60,918 bases of DNA from assembly GCA_964460345.1 (NCBI GenBank), contig CAYWRO010000015.1:1-60918 (forward strand). Direction: 5' to 3'. Shown here piece after piece: positions 47,298-56,682 of this stretch (the stretch's first letter is position 1; every line of letters starts with the position of its first letter). The translations under genes were made by a program, and so were the position numbers. Source of the stretch: CAYWRO01 sp964460345. Its GTDB lineage: Bacteria; Planctomycetota; Phycisphaerae; Phycisphaerales; UBA1924. The notes beneath the pieces were generated by a model. That model did not search any database. It was not told where the DNA came from and was given only the letters and a program-made list of their open reading frames with translations.

Positions 47298-48419
47298 ATG
47301 GGCGGGACGACGCAGCAGAGTGCGGCAGAGCATCGGCTGAGGCAACCGGTGTCGGCGGTCGGGCCGCAACGGGGTGCAGCGAACTGGATGCGCCGGCAGG
47401 CTTCCACTCTCGTGCCCGGGCTTGCGCTCGGCGCGGGCCACCTGGTCAGGGGGCTGGCGCTGGCTTGGGGAACGCTGGCCATCTGCTGCTCGAATCTTCC
47501 GTGGGAATGGGCGCGGCTGGCTCTTGCGGCCGGCTTCTTCATCTTCGGCGTTTATGCGATGTGGATCGCCAGGCGTCGTCGCATCGCAATCCTCTTCGCG
47601 CTCGCGTTTCTCGCCGTCGTGATCTGGTTCGCACTGATTCCCCCGTCGCATGATCGCCCGTGGCGTCGGGAGGTGGCCGTGATGCCGCGGGCGATCATTG
47701 ATGCGGACGGCGATCGGGTGCGGTTGACCGGGTTTCGCAACTTCACGTATCGCTCACGCGACGACTTCGATGTTCGCTATGAGGAGCGCGAGGTCTCGAT
47801 CGCGGACGTCCGCTCGTTCGATCTGCTGATTTCCTACTGGTGGCCGGGGCCGATCGCGCACACGTTCGTAACCTTTCATTTCGGCAACTCGCCGCCGGTC
47901 TGCATCTCCATTGAAACGCGGCCGGAAGAAGGCGAGCAGTTCGCTCCGATTCGCTCAATGTTCAAGCAGTTCGAGCTGATCTACATCGTGGGGGCGGAGG
48001 AAGATTTGGTTCGCGTCCGGACCGATCATCGCGATGAAGAGGTTTACATCTACCCGATCCAGACGTCGCCGGAGGCGGCCCAGCGGCTCTTCCGCATCTA
48101 CGTTGAGCGGATCAACGAACTGGCGGATGAGCCGGAGTGGTATCACCTGCTCAAGAACAACTGCACGATCAACATTGTGCGATACGCCAACCGGGCGGGC
48201 CGCGGCGGCCGGTGGGACCTGCGCCATCTTCTCAACGGCTGGGCTGACCGTTATCTCTACCAGGCCGGGGCGGTGGACACGACGCTCCCCTTCCGGGAAC
48301 TGCGGGCCCGCTCGCGCGTGACGGAGGCGTCACGGGGGGCGCCGCATGATGAGACGTACTCCGAGGTGATCCGTGCCGCGTTGCCGGGCAGGGGGAGCGC
48401 TGCCGAGCGAGGTGAGTGA
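47298..48419 (+). CDS. DUF4105 (Lnb N-terminal periplasmic-like) membrane protein
   Basis: A 373-residue protein. The first 110 residues contain two or three hydrophobic helices ('GHLVRGLALAWGTLAICC', 'LALAAGFFIFGVYAMWIA', 'IAILFALAFLAVVIWFALI'). The soluble domain, predicted outside the cytoplasm, matches DUF4105: 'GPIAHTFVTFHFG', 'ISIETRPEEGEQF', 'EEVYIYPIQTSPEAAQRLF' and the hallmark Cys motif 'WYHLLKNNCTINIVRYAN'. The conserved His and Cys suggest a papain-like/NlpC-like thiol site; Lnb from Bifidobacterium cyanobacteria-type relatives is poorly characterised. ATG 47298 follows a TATACT box; the TTG at 47283 lies within that box and is unlikely. Confidence 0.82.
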   Translation: MGGTTQQSAAEHRLRQPVSAVGPQRGAANWMRRQASTLVPGLALGAGHLVRGLALAWGTLAICCSNLPWEWARLALAAGFFIFGVYAMWIARRRRIAILFALAFLAVVIWFALIPPSHDRPWRREVAVMPRAIIDADGDRVRLTGFRNFTYRSRDDFDVRYEEREVSIADVRSFDLLISYWWPGPIAHTFVTFHFGNSPPVCISIETRPEEGEQFAPIRSMFKQFELIYIVGAEEDLVRVRTDHRDEEVYIYPIQTSPEAAQRLFRIYVERINELADEPEWYHLLKNNCTINIVRYANRAGRGGRWDLRHLLNGWADRYLYQAGAVDTTLPFRELRARSRVTEASRGAPHDETYSEVIRAALPGRGSAAERGE

Positions 48420-48497
48420 CTGAGAGCGTGCGAAGGGTTGCAGGCGCGGGTGTGGCGATGCGCACCCGGCGGATGAGCGGACAGTCGGGGGGACGCC

Positions 48498-50012
48498 ATG
48501 ACCAGCCACGCTGCGACGACCTGTCGGCCCTGCACCCGACAACGTGCGGGGCCTCGGCGCCGGGGTCACGCGGCGGCGGTCTTTCCTGCGGGGTGCGTCA
48601 TCGCCGCGATCCTCATCGGCTGCCGGAGCGTGGAGGATGGGAACAGGCCCGCGGAGCGGCAGTCGATGGCGCGGATCGGCACGTCGCAACTCACGCCGGA
48701 CCAGATTCAGGCGAAGGTCATGTCCTTCACCGACAGGTACATCGCGCTGACGTCGCAAGGCTTCGACGATGTGAGCGGTGCTGATGACTCGCTGGCGGTG
48801 AGGCGGCTGGTGAGCCGCCTCCGGATTGTGTGGGTCTCCAATGCGCTCGCCATCGGCTCGTCGAAGAACCCCGTGACCGCTCTGCTGGACATGACCGTGA
48901 TGGTTTCTTTGCAGCGACAGACGTGGGACGAACAGTGGCGGAGGACGCACTTCACGGATGAACGCGCCGAGTCGCTCAGCCGGGCGCTGCGGATGCTGGA
49001 AGAGGAGATATGGGAACTCAACGAGGCAGTTCTCACCCCTGATGAATGCGAAGCGCTTCGCGCGATGATTGTCGCCATTCGCGAGCGTTATCCGGATGTC
49101 GTCGATGTCAGCTCACTGCGGGCCAGCGAGTTGGCCGCGGAACGGCAGGTCAGTCTGCACCACGCCAGGGGAGGGGGCAGCTTGTTTCGCCTCTTCGGGC
49201 TCGACCCCATGGCGAACCTGAGCCCGGCGACGCGCCAGTTTGCCGAGTCGCGACTGCTCGGTGAACGGATGTTCTTCTACGCTTCGCGGGCGGTGCTCCT
49301 TATGAACTGGCACATCGAGGCGGCGCTGCTCGAGTCGGTGGCCGAGCCGGAGATGCAGCGCATCATCACCGCCGTCGATCGCGCAGGCGAGTCAAGCGAG
49401 CGGGCCGCGGCGGTGATGGAGGATGTCGCCACTCGAATTACCGAGGAGCGCACCGCTGCCATAGACCAGGTGGCCGAGCGATTGCGGGAGGAGAGGACGC
49501 TGGCCGTCGACCAGTTTTTCGAGGGCATCCGGGCGGAGCGAGAAGCGTTTCTTGAGCGTCTGAACGCCGAGGAGGAGCGTCTGCAGGGCACGCTCGCGGA
49601 GATGCGCGGTGTCGTTGAAGCGGGCACGACGCTGAGCGACTCGGTCCAGGCGACGCTCGTCGAGGCAGGCCGCCTGACTGAGCGACTCGACCGCGGCGGC
49701 GAGGGCGGGGCGGACAGCGACTTCGACATCGCGGAGTTCACCGCCGCGGCCACCGCGGCGACCGAGAGTTTCGAGTCGCTCAACCGTGCGCTGGTGTCGG
49801 CGAATCAGCTTGCCGACACGCTCGGTGCCGAGGAGCAGGAAGCCCGGTTCCGGAGCATTCTGGGCGAGGGAACCGGCAGCGCTGAGGCATTAATCGATCG
49901 GATCTACCGGCGTGCGATCGTGTTGATCATCGTGTTCGGCGTGTGCCTTTTTGCGGCGATGGCGGCGTACCGCCTGCTCGTGGCGCGCCTGTTGACGCGG
50001 CCGGCGCGGTGA
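48498..50012 (+). CDS. Coiled-coil lipoprotein-like protein with C-terminal membrane helix
   Basis: A 504-residue protein. Residues 30-42 form a hydrophobic run ending 'ILIGC' (Cys42), a plausible lipobox after an Arg-rich start ('GPRRRGH'). A helical domain of about 200 residues ('MSFTDRYIALTSQGFDD', 'FFYASRAVLLMNWHIEAAL') precedes a long coiled coil ('ERTAAIDQVAERLREERTLA', 'AEREAFLERLNAEEERLQGT'). A transmembrane helix near the C-terminus ('AIVLIIVFGVCLFAAMAAYRLL', about 470-492) is followed by basic residues. Proteins with this layout occur in several phyla without known function; a structural or signalling role in the envelope is likely. Confidence 0.75.
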   Translation: MTSHAATTCRPCTRQRAGPRRRGHAAAVFPAGCVIAAILIGCRSVEDGNRPAERQSMARIGTSQLTPDQIQAKVMSFTDRYIALTSQGFDDVSGADDSLAVRRLVSRLRIVWVSNALAIGSSKNPVTALLDMTVMVSLQRQTWDEQWRRTHFTDERAESLSRALRMLEEEIWELNEAVLTPDECEALRAMIVAIRERYPDVVDVSSLRASELAAERQVSLHHARGGGSLFRLFGLDPMANLSPATRQFAESRLLGERMFFYASRAVLLMNWHIEAALLESVAEPEMQRIITAVDRAGESSERAAAVMEDVATRITEERTAAIDQVAERLREERTLAVDQFFEGIRAEREAFLERLNAEEERLQGTLAEMRGVVEAGTTLSDSVQATLVEAGRLTERLDRGGEGGADSDFDIAEFTAAATAATESFESLNRALVSANQLADTLGAEEQEARFRSILGEGTGSAEALIDRIYRRAIVLIIVFGVCLFAAMAAYRLLVARLLTRPAR

Positions 50013-50065
50013 GCGAAGGTTCGCCGGCAACGACACCTGTTCAGCGATGCTCACCGATCTTGTTG

Positions 50066-53000
50066 TCAGGCGGTCACCTCCGCCAGCAGACTCTCAAATC
50101 GCCATACAGGGTCAGCCAGGCTCCAATGGAGCCGCACGAGCTCGCCGTCCTCCGTCACGGCGAAGAGGTTCTGGCTGCCGTCTGGTGTTGCCTGTCCCGC
50201 CAGGCCGCTGGTCAGCACGAGGTCGTCCGGTGCGTCTGCCGCGGCGATGGGCTCGGCACGCCACTCGTTTGTGGCGGGTGTCCACCAGTAGACGGTTGTC
50301 TCGCCCGTGGCCGCGTCAATGCCGGCGACCGTGAGGCCGTCCCACGGCAGGGAGTAGGAGGTGAGGGAATCGGGGTCGAGCAGTGGGGCGTCAGCAGCCC
50401 CAAGCAGGCTGTAGGCCCACTGACCCTGGAACTGCGGCACCCACCAGATTGCCGCGAGGCGACCGTCGGGGTTGGTGGCGGCGATGTTGAGGCCGTTCCA
50501 GGAGGTGAGGTATGGCGTGAGCGTGCCGTGGAGGGGCTCCGCGCCGGGGGCCGCGGCGGAGAGGTTGGTGGCGACCCAGAACGTCATGCCGGGGGCCCAC
50601 CAGACGGAGTGAAGCTGCCCCGCCGCGTCAAGGTAGGCAATGTGGTTCGTGCCCCAGGCCGGGACGAAGGCGGTGAGGTCGCCGGCGATCGGGGTGAAGG
50701 TGGCGCCCTGGGATTCGATGTGGGTCTCGGTCAGGTTGTCGAAGTTCCAGTTCGAGAACGAGGATGGATCGAATGCGCCGGTCTGGAAGTAGATGATCAG
50801 GTCACCGTCCGCGGCGGCGCCGGCAAGGTGGACGCGTCCGTCGCCGGAGACGAAGAGGGCCGCGTTGTCGACGATCTGATGCTCCTCGGGGAAGTTGAAG
50901 GGGCGCAGTGTGGCGCTGTGGCCATCGTCTGCGATTTGGCCCCAGTAGACGCGATCGTTCACGAGCGCGAGGATGTACTGACGCCCGTCGGTCGGATCCG
51001 TGTACGGGAAGATGGATTCGGCGGCGTTGAAGGTTTCGCCGAAGCCGGCAAAGTCGATGTCGACGTTGACCGGGACCCAGCCGTCCTCGGTGAGGTTGAA
51101 CGCAATGAGGCCGCCGAGCTGAGTCTCCGCGCCCACGCCGATGCCGCCGCCCGCGACCGGGCCGAGAATGGAATCGGGCGGGGCCGTCCAGGCTTCCGAT
51201 TCAGCGATCTTCCTGAAGACGCGCTGCGGAATGAGGATCGTGCCGTCGGCCGCGACCCATGCAGGCCCCGGATCGAAGGCCCCCTGTTGCAACGAGGGCC
51301 GCGGCTCTCCGAAGAGCGCGGAGGCGAATGTCTGGACATCGCCGTCGGGGTTCAGGATGTAGTCGGTGGAGAAGACGGACCGGTGGCTGCCCTGGGTCAG
51401 ACGGGCGATGACCGTGCCGTCGGCCGCGATGCCGAGGATGATCCAGTTCGGGTTCTCGCGGATGATCAGCGGGTTCGTGTCGTAGGCGGTGATGGTGCCG
51501 GCGTCCCACGTGGCGAGGCGGCCGTCGGCGAGCATGCCGGCGACAATGCCGGTGGGGCCGATCCGGAGCCCGGCGGGGAAGGTCAGCGGGAAGACGGTCT
51601 CAAGCGGTTCGACGAGCACGTCAGCCTCGTCAACAAAGTCGTCGAGGCGTTGAACCTCGTTGCTGTCGGCGAGGCGGACCACGAAGCCGGGAATCTGATC
51701 GCCGAAGGCGTCCTGCTCTCCAACGATGTCGCCGCGGGAGTTGACGTCGCTGGCGGAGCCGCGCCACAGTTCTGTCAGCACGCCTTCGTGCAGGAGAAGG
51801 GCCCTGAAGGGCGGGCCTTGCTGATTGAAGACGATGGATCCGTCGGCCGTTACGCCGACCACGCCGAGGGTGCTGTTCATCGCAGGCGGGGTGTCCACCT
51901 CGTTGGTCACGATGAGGTCTGCAACGAGGGTGCGTGTGTCGTCGTGCAGGTTCACGAGGTAGAGCTGGTCGTCCGCGCCGGCCACGACGAGGTCGCCGCC
52001 GTCGCCGGCGGCCCGGATGTCATCGCCGGTCTGGAGCGCAGTGAAGTCGGTCAGCCAGTGGAAGACTCCGTCGAGGTAGAGGTAACGCTCGGCGATCACG
52101 ACGCTCAGATCCGGGCTGGGTTCGGCAAAGCCGGGGCCGAAATCGCCCGGCGGGGCGAAGCGGTCGTCGGTCATCCGCAACGAGGAGCGCACCTGAATGA
52201 CGCCTGTCTCGGTGTTGGCAATGAGCATCTCGTCGATGTCGTCGCCGTTGAGATCGCCGAGGGAGATGCCCCTGGTTGTTCCGTTGAGGACCTCGCTTGT
52301 GCCCAGGCCGGGCGTTGGATTGACGCCGAGATTGACAAGCACGGGGAAGTTGTCGCTTTCGTTCGCCTCGCCCGTGATGGCGACGGCGTACGTTCCGCGC
52401 AGGTCGGGATCGGCCAACAGGTGCAGCCGCTCGCCGCGGCGGCCGTTCTCGACGAAGCCGGTGGAGCGCTCGTCTTCGATCTCCGCGCCGGTGTTGTCAA
52501 AGACGCGAACGATGCCGGCGTCGGTTGCGGTTTCGGCCAGCGGCGTTTCGCTGTCAAAGCCCGGGGCGCCGGCGTACAGGCGGGATTCGTCGCCGCGGCG
52601 GAAGAGGAGGATGCAGCTGCCGAGCGCCTCGCCTGCCTGGAGGCCATCGACCGTGAACTCGATGTTGCCCATGACGGCGTTGGTGAGGTAGACACGGCCG
52701 GCATCCGAGCCGCCGGCGTCGTGTCCGGGGGCGCCGATTGCCAGCACGGCATCGTTCGAGCCGATCCAGTCGCCATCGTGAGCGGCCAGCGCGTGGCCGA
52801 AGCGGTCGCCCTCGGCCTCGCCGCTGAAGAGCTGCAACTGCGCGCCGTCTGCGCCGGAGATGATGAGAACTTCGCCTTCCTCGGAAGCGCCCGCGCCGGG
52901 TGCGCCGACGGCGAAATCGTCGATGTCATCGGCGTTGACGTCGCCCACGTTGGCGAGGGCATAGCCGAGCGCCGATGTGGCGGTGTCGCCATCGAACGCG

Positions 53001-53506
53001 CGGATGATGGAGCCGTTCGCACCGGAGTAGACGGTGACGCGTCCATGCACTTCGACAACGGCGTCGAAGTTGGCGTCGACCTGCCACGAACCGACGACGA
53101 GATCGGCGCGGCCGTCTCCATCCACATCGTTAAGGCCGACCAGGGCGGAACCAAAGCCGACCGCGCCGTCGGTGAGCGAGTAGAGCAGTTCTCCGGTCTC
53201 GCCCGAGTGCACAAAAACGTGTCCGGCGATGCGGGGTGTATCGGCGGTGGCATGTGCTCCGGGCGCGCCGATGGCGAAGTCGGGCGTGCCGTCGCCATTG
53301 ACATCTCCGAGGCGGGCCAGGGTTTCGCCGTAGCCGGCGACTTCGATGTCGTCCGGTGCTGCGATCTCGTGGATCAGGTCCGGCACACCGAAGTGCTCGT
53401 ACGGATCGTCGACGATGTAGGCAGCCAGGAGCACACGCTGCTCCAGTGATTCAACATGCGCCGTCCCGGTGGAGGGAGCGCTGCGACGAGTGGCTGTGCG
53501 ATTCAT
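50066..53506 (-). CDS. Giant FG-GAP-repeat surface protein with LEPR-XLL-like N-terminus
   Basis: A 1146-residue protein. 'HVESLEQRVLLAAY' (17-30) is a variant of the LEPR-XLL motif found at the start of large planctomycete and related surface proteins. Residues about 45-300 have FG-GAP/integrin-type blades ('LGDVNGDGTPDFAIGAPGAH', 'LNDVDGDGRADLVVGSW', 'VGDVNADDIDDFAVGAPGAG') with calcium-binding DxDxDGxxD loops. The middle looks like HAF/kelch-type propeller repeats. The C-terminal 220 residues hold about four tandem units with a WW core ('QLHSVWWAPG', 'RLAAIWWVPQ', 'TTVYWWTPA'), resembling tectonin/PLL-like lectin blades. GGGAG nine bases upstream supports ATG 53506. There is no dockerin. 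Likely a secreted or S-layer-associated adhesin. Confidence 0.83.
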   Translation of the reverse strand: MNRTATRRSAPSTGTAHVESLEQRVLLAAYIVDDPYEHFGVPDLIHEIAAPDDIEVAGYGETLARLGDVNGDGTPDFAIGAPGAHATADTPRIAGHVFVHSGETGELLYSLTDGAVGFGSALVGLNDVDGDGRADLVVGSWQVDANFDAVVEVHGRVTVYSGANGSIIRAFDGDTATSALGYALANVGDVNADDIDDFAVGAPGAGASEEGEVLIISGADGAQLQLFSGEAEGDRFGHALAAHDGDWIGSNDAVLAIGAPGHDAGGSDAGRVYLTNAVMGNIEFTVDGLQAGEALGSCILLFRRGDESRLYAGAPGFDSETPLAETATDAGIVRVFDNTGAEIEDERSTGFVENGRRGERLHLLADPDLRGTYAVAITGEANESDNFPVLVNLGVNPTPGLGTSEVLNGTTRGISLGDLNGDDIDEMLIANTETGVIQVRSSLRMTDDRFAPPGDFGPGFAEPSPDLSVVIAERYLYLDGVFHWLTDFTALQTGDDIRAAGDGGDLVVAGADDQLYLVNLHDDTRTLVADLIVTNEVDTPPAMNSTLGVVGVTADGSIVFNQQGPPFRALLLHEGVLTELWRGSASDVNSRGDIVGEQDAFGDQIPGFVVRLADSNEVQRLDDFVDEADVLVEPLETVFPLTFPAGLRIGPTGIVAGMLADGRLATWDAGTITAYDTNPLIIRENPNWIILGIAADGTVIARLTQGSHRSVFSTDYILNPDGDVQTFASALFGEPRPSLQQGAFDPGPAWVAADGTILIPQRVFRKIAESEAWTAPPDSILGPVAGGGIGVGAETQLGGLIAFNLTEDGWVPVNVDIDFAGFGETFNAAESIFPYTDPTDGRQYILALVNDRVYWGQIADDGHSATLRPFNFPEEHQIVDNAALFVSGDGRVHLAGAAADGDLIIYFQTGAFDPSSFSNWNFDNLTETHIESQGATFTPIAGDLTAFVPAWGTNHIAYLDAAGQLHSVWWAPGMTFWVATNLSAAAPGAEPLHGTLTPYLTSWNGLNIAATNPDGRLAAIWWVPQFQGQWAYSLLGAADAPLLDPDSLTSYSLPWDGLTVAGIDAATGETTVYWWTPATNEWRAEPIAAADAPDDLVLTSGLAGQATPDGSQNLFAVTEDGELVRLHWSLADPVWRFESLLAEVTA

Positions 53507-53631
53507 TTGGGCCAACTCCCTTCGATGGGCGTTCCGACCCGATTATGGATGCAGGGACATCGCTGTGCCACTTCGTTGGCGAGTGTTTTGATCCCTTTGT
53601 TTGGGGGAGGGATTGCGCGGATGGATGCGAG
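53507..53631. other. Upstream region of the giant FG-GAP gene
   Basis: 125 bp between the phosphatase stop and the FG-GAP gene start. Apart from the ribosome-binding site of the latter, no hairpin or promoter was identified. Confidence 0.4.
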
Positions 53632-54975
53632 TCAGCGCGTCTTCAGCGCCAGGATCGTCACATCATCCGGCTGATTGATCGAGCCGCGTTGCGCATCAAG
53701 CCATTGTTCGAGCATGTCGGTCGTGGCGGATGCGGGCTGCTTGCGCGCCTTGGCGGTGGCGGCGAAGAAGTCGAGATAGTGCTGCGTCGGGCGAACCCCC
53801 TGTTTGGGTTTGCCGAGCGGCTCCGGAAAGGCGACTTCGACGCCGTCGGAGTGGATGAGCAGGGTCTGGTCGAGAGGGAGTTCGAACGTGACTTCCGGGT
53901 AGTCGTTGTCCTCGACGACGCCGAGGAGCATGCCGGTCGCATCAACCGCTGTAAGGCCGTGCTTGCTGACGAGCAACGGCGGGGGGTGGCCCGCCGCGGC
54001 GACGGTGACCTGTCGCGTGCGGATGTTGATCTGCCCTGCGACGGCGGTGACGAAGCGCGTCGCGCCTGCGCGGGCTTCGTGGAGTTCCCAGTTGAGGCGC
54101 TTGAGCGCTTCGCCAGGGCTGACGATGCGCCCCTCACGGTGGGCATCCCGCCGCGGCATGTGGCCACTGATGAACAGCGTCATGAGCGCGGCTGGAACAC
54201 CGTGTCCCATGGCGTCGGCAAGGAAGAAGCCGATGTGGTCGGCGTCCAGTTGGAAGACGTCGTAGATGTCTCCCGAGACGAAGCCGGCGGGGCGGAAGAT
54301 CACCGCCGCGTCAACACCCTCGACCTGCGGAAGCGCCTTGGGGAGGAAGTCGCGCTGCACCTTGGCGGCGAGCAGCAGTTCATCGTGCAGCCGGTCGATC
54401 GCCGCGGCGGCCTCGCCCTGAAAGGACTGCGTCATCGAGAGATGGCGGTCGAGGGAGCGGATGACTGTCTGGCGCTGGGCAAGGGCGTAGAGCATGGCGC
54501 TCTGCGTAGCCGTGACAATGGTTTCGCACTGGCCGATCGCGCCGCCGGCGTGGAACTTCGCGACAATCGCTGCGCCGCCGGGCGCGGGCGCCAACGTCAT
54601 GGTTGGAACGAGCGCCTGTTGTAGAGCGTCAAGCACTTTCAGGCGGACGGAGGCGCTTGCAAAGGAGTCGATGACGATCGCAGCGTCCCAGGTGCGAGTG
54701 AGGCGTTCGGAATCATCATTGCCAAGGATCGCCTCGCCGGTGATCACGTCAATGATCGGTTCGGCGACCACGGTGTTCGCTGAGGCGAGCGGCGGCCAGC
54801 AGGCCCGCAGCGGGGCCCACCATCGAGCGAGCGCGGTGGCCGGCTCTTCCGGACAGATGAGTGCGAGTCGGGTTGCGCCGGTGGATTTCCCCGCGCGCGC
54901 AGCGACCGATGCCGGCAGATCCGGGCGCGGTGGAGGGGGCGGCGGGGTCGGTCTGGCGATGGTTGATCCGGGCAC
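53632..54975 (-). CDS. SpoIIE/RsbU-type PP2C serine phosphatase
   Basis: A 447-residue protein. The C-terminal PP2C-like SpoIIE domain (about 220-445) shows 'AAVIFRPAGFVSGDIYDVF', 'FFLADAMGHGVPAALMTLF', 'RQVTVAAAGHPPPLL' and 'INQPDDVTILALK', which carry the metal-binding Asp residues of the family. A coiled segment just before ('RLHDELLLAAKVQRDFLPKALP') is the usual linker. The N-terminal 200 residues have no recognised sensor domain, perhaps a degenerate GAF or receiver domain ('TRTWDAAIVIDSFA'). Such phosphatases dephosphorylate STAS-domain antagonists to free sigma factors. No kinase or STAS gene is adjacent. The GTG start at 54975 has no strong ribosome-binding site; it follows the DUF192 gene by 72 bp. 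Confidence 0.88.
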   Translation of the reverse strand: MPGSTIARPTPPPPPPRPDLPASVAARAGKSTGATRLALICPEEPATALARWWAPLRACWPPLASANTVVAEPIIDVITGEAILGNDDSERLTRTWDAAIVIDSFASASVRLKVLDALQQALVPTMTLAPAPGGAAIVAKFHAGGAIGQCETIVTATQSAMLYALAQRQTVIRSLDRHLSMTQSFQGEAAAAIDRLHDELLLAAKVQRDFLPKALPQVEGVDAAVIFRPAGFVSGDIYDVFQLDADHIGFFLADAMGHGVPAALMTLFISGHMPRRDAHREGRIVSPGEALKRLNWELHEARAGATRFVTAVAGQINIRTRQVTVAAAGHPPPLLVSKHGLTAVDATGMLLGVVEDNDYPEVTFELPLDQTLLIHSDGVEVAFPEPLGKPKQGVRPTQHYLDFFAATAKARKQPASATTDMLEQWLDAQRGSINQPDDVTILALKTR

Positions 54976-55047
54976 GTGGCTCGCACCCGGCTCGGAAAGA
55001 GGTGAAGGAAACGGTAAAACGGGCGGGGTGCTTGGAGGAGAATCGGC

Positions 55048-55563
55048 CTAATCGACCCGCCTCTTGAGGCCGGCGACGTTGAACTCGACCAGGTCGCCCT
55101 CCTTGACCCCGAGGCGCTTCAGGGTGCCCTCCTTGAGTTCGAGGACGAACTCCGAGGGGAAGCGGCTGGAGTACCGCTCGAGGCGGTTCTCGTAATCCCT
55201 CTCCGACTCGCCTTCGCGCCGGGGCTCCTCGACGGGCATGGTGTACATCGTCAGAACACGGCCCGAGCCGTCGAGGAAGGCGATGTCAATGGGGACGAGG
55301 CAGTCCCGCATGACGAATTGGCGACGCTCCGCCCGGGGGAAAACGAAGAGCATGCCGCCGTCGGGTTCGATGTGGTCCCGCCCGCCGAGGCCGCGGATGC
55401 GGACCTTGTCGTCCGCGGCGACCTCCACGTAAAAGGTCTCTCCTTTGAGCCGGACGCGCGTGACATCGGCATCGGTGTCTTCCTCGCACCCGGGGCAGAG
55501 GCAGGCCAGGGCCGCCAGCAGGGCAAAAAGGACGAGTTTCAACGGGCCCGTGAGATCAGCCAT
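55048..55563 (-). CDS. DUF192 lipoprotein
   Basis: A 171-residue exported protein with a signal peptide ending in a lipobox-like 'LCPGC' (Cys26). The DUF192 domain is clear: 'FYVEVAADDKVRIRGLGGRD', 'GGMLFVFPRAERRQFVMRDCLVPIDIAFLDGSGRVL' and a C-terminal 'VLELKEGTLKRLGVKEGDLVEF'. The usual 'GLMFR' is 'GLGGR', and the second half has an unusual insertion rich in Arg/Glu ('VEEPRREGESERDYENRLER'). Family function is unknown. GGAGG seven bases upstream sets the start, which lies 25 nt inside the end of the GluQRS gene, so translation is probably coupled. Confidence 0.9.
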   Translation of the reverse strand: MADLTGPLKLVLFALLAALACLCPGCEEDTDADVTRVRLKGETFYVEVAADDKVRIRGLGGRDHIEPDGGMLFVFPRAERRQFVMRDCLVPIDIAFLDGSGRVLTMYTMPVEEPRREGESERDYENRLERYSSRFPSEFVLELKEGTLKRLGVKEGDLVEFNVAGLKRRVD

Positions 55564-56513
55564 GCGTCATCCTCCGCCGCAAACACCACGGGTGACCGCG
55601 GCGTGCGGGACAGATCGTACCGCTGCACAAAGGCATCCAGCGCCATTTCCGTTCGTTCGCCCGTGATGCCGCTCCAGCGGGCGATCAGGCCGATGAGGGC
55701 AGTGGAGGGCACGCCGTGGGCGCGGTAGGTGTCAATGCGGGTGTCGCCATGACGCTTGGCCAGGCGACGGCCGTCAGGGCCGACGACGAGGGGCAGGTGG
55801 GTGTAGACCGGCCGCGGGGCTAACTCCAAAGCCTGGTAGAGGAAGATCTGGCGGGCAGCGGAGTCGAGCAGGTCATCGCCGCGGATAACCTGGGTGACGC
55901 CCTGGCGGGCGTCGTCAACGACGACCGCGAGCTGGTAGGAGGGCTGGGCCCGCTTGGTCCAGATAACGAAGTCGCCGATCGTGTCGGCGGGGGTACCCCG
56001 GACCTCGCCGCGGAAGCCGTCGTGGAATGCAACGGCGCCATCCGGGGTCAGGAAGCGCCAGTTGGTCTGATCGTCCTCGAAGGCGCGCGGGTGGATCGGC
56101 GGGCGGAGGTGGGGCGGAAAGCGGTTCTCGCGGCCGGGTTCATCGGCTGGGGTTTCCCCGAGGTTCGGCGGCTCGTGCGGGGCGGAGGCGGCGGCTTCGA
56201 TTTCGCGCCGAGTGAGGTCGCAGGGGTAGGCCAGCCCCGCCGCGGCGAGCCGGGCCACCGCCGCCCGGTAGGGCTCCAGATCGTGGGACTGGATGTGCGG
56301 GCCTTCGTCCCAGTCGATGCCGAGCCAGGCGAGCGTGTCGATGAGCTGCTCGGCGGCCCCTTCCTTGACGCGCGGCGTGTCGAGATCCTCAATGCGCAAG
56401 ATAATGCGCCACCCGGCTTTGCGCGCGATCGCCCAGTTGATCAGGAAGGTCCGGAGATTGCCCAGATGCAAGGCTCCCGTAGGAGAGGGCGCCAGTCGCG
56501 TGACCTCGCTCAT
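55539..56513 (-). CDS. gluQ: Glutamyl-Q tRNA(Asp) synthetase-like protein (truncated GluRS)
   Basis: A 324-residue class I synthetase paralogue lacking the anticodon-binding domain. It is expected to activate glutamate and attach it to queuosine in tRNA(Asp). HIGH-type motif 'PSPTGALHLGNLRT' (9-22), 'RIILRIEDLDTPR', 'FVIWTKRAQPSYQLAVVVDD', 'VIRGDDLLDSAARQIFL' and KMSKS-type 'RRLAKRHGDTRI'. The zinc-binding Cys cluster of E. coli GluQRS is reduced to one Cys ('YPCDLTRREIE'). The last codons overlap the start of the DUF192 gene. ATG 56513 is preceded by AAAGGTGA, a reasonable ribosome-binding site. It is divergent from the PCD gene. Confidence 0.88.
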   Translation of the reverse strand: MSEVTRLAPSPTGALHLGNLRTFLINWAIARKAGWRIILRIEDLDTPRVKEGAAEQLIDTLAWLGIDWDEGPHIQSHDLEPYRAAVARLAAAGLAYPCDLTRREIEAAASAPHEPPNLGETPADEPGRENRFPPHLRPPIHPRAFEDDQTNWRFLTPDGAVAFHDGFRGEVRGTPADTIGDFVIWTKRAQPSYQLAVVVDDARQGVTQVIRGDDLLDSAARQIFLYQALELAPRPVYTHLPLVVGPDGRRLAKRHGDTRIDTYRAHGVPSTALIGLIARWSGITGERTEMALDAFVQRYDLSRTPRSPVVFAAEDDAWLISRAR

Positions 56514-56682
56514 CCGCTCGTTCACCTTTCCACACGCGCGGCGGGGCCGGCCGCGGTTACCAATCGGCCAGAAGCAGAATGCGACCCACTGCCCGCAGCC
56601 TTGCCACCCAGTCGCTACGATAGTCTCTACAGAAGGCGGCGCCGGTGGACCGGGCCGACCCCCTGCTGAAGGGAGAGACTGC

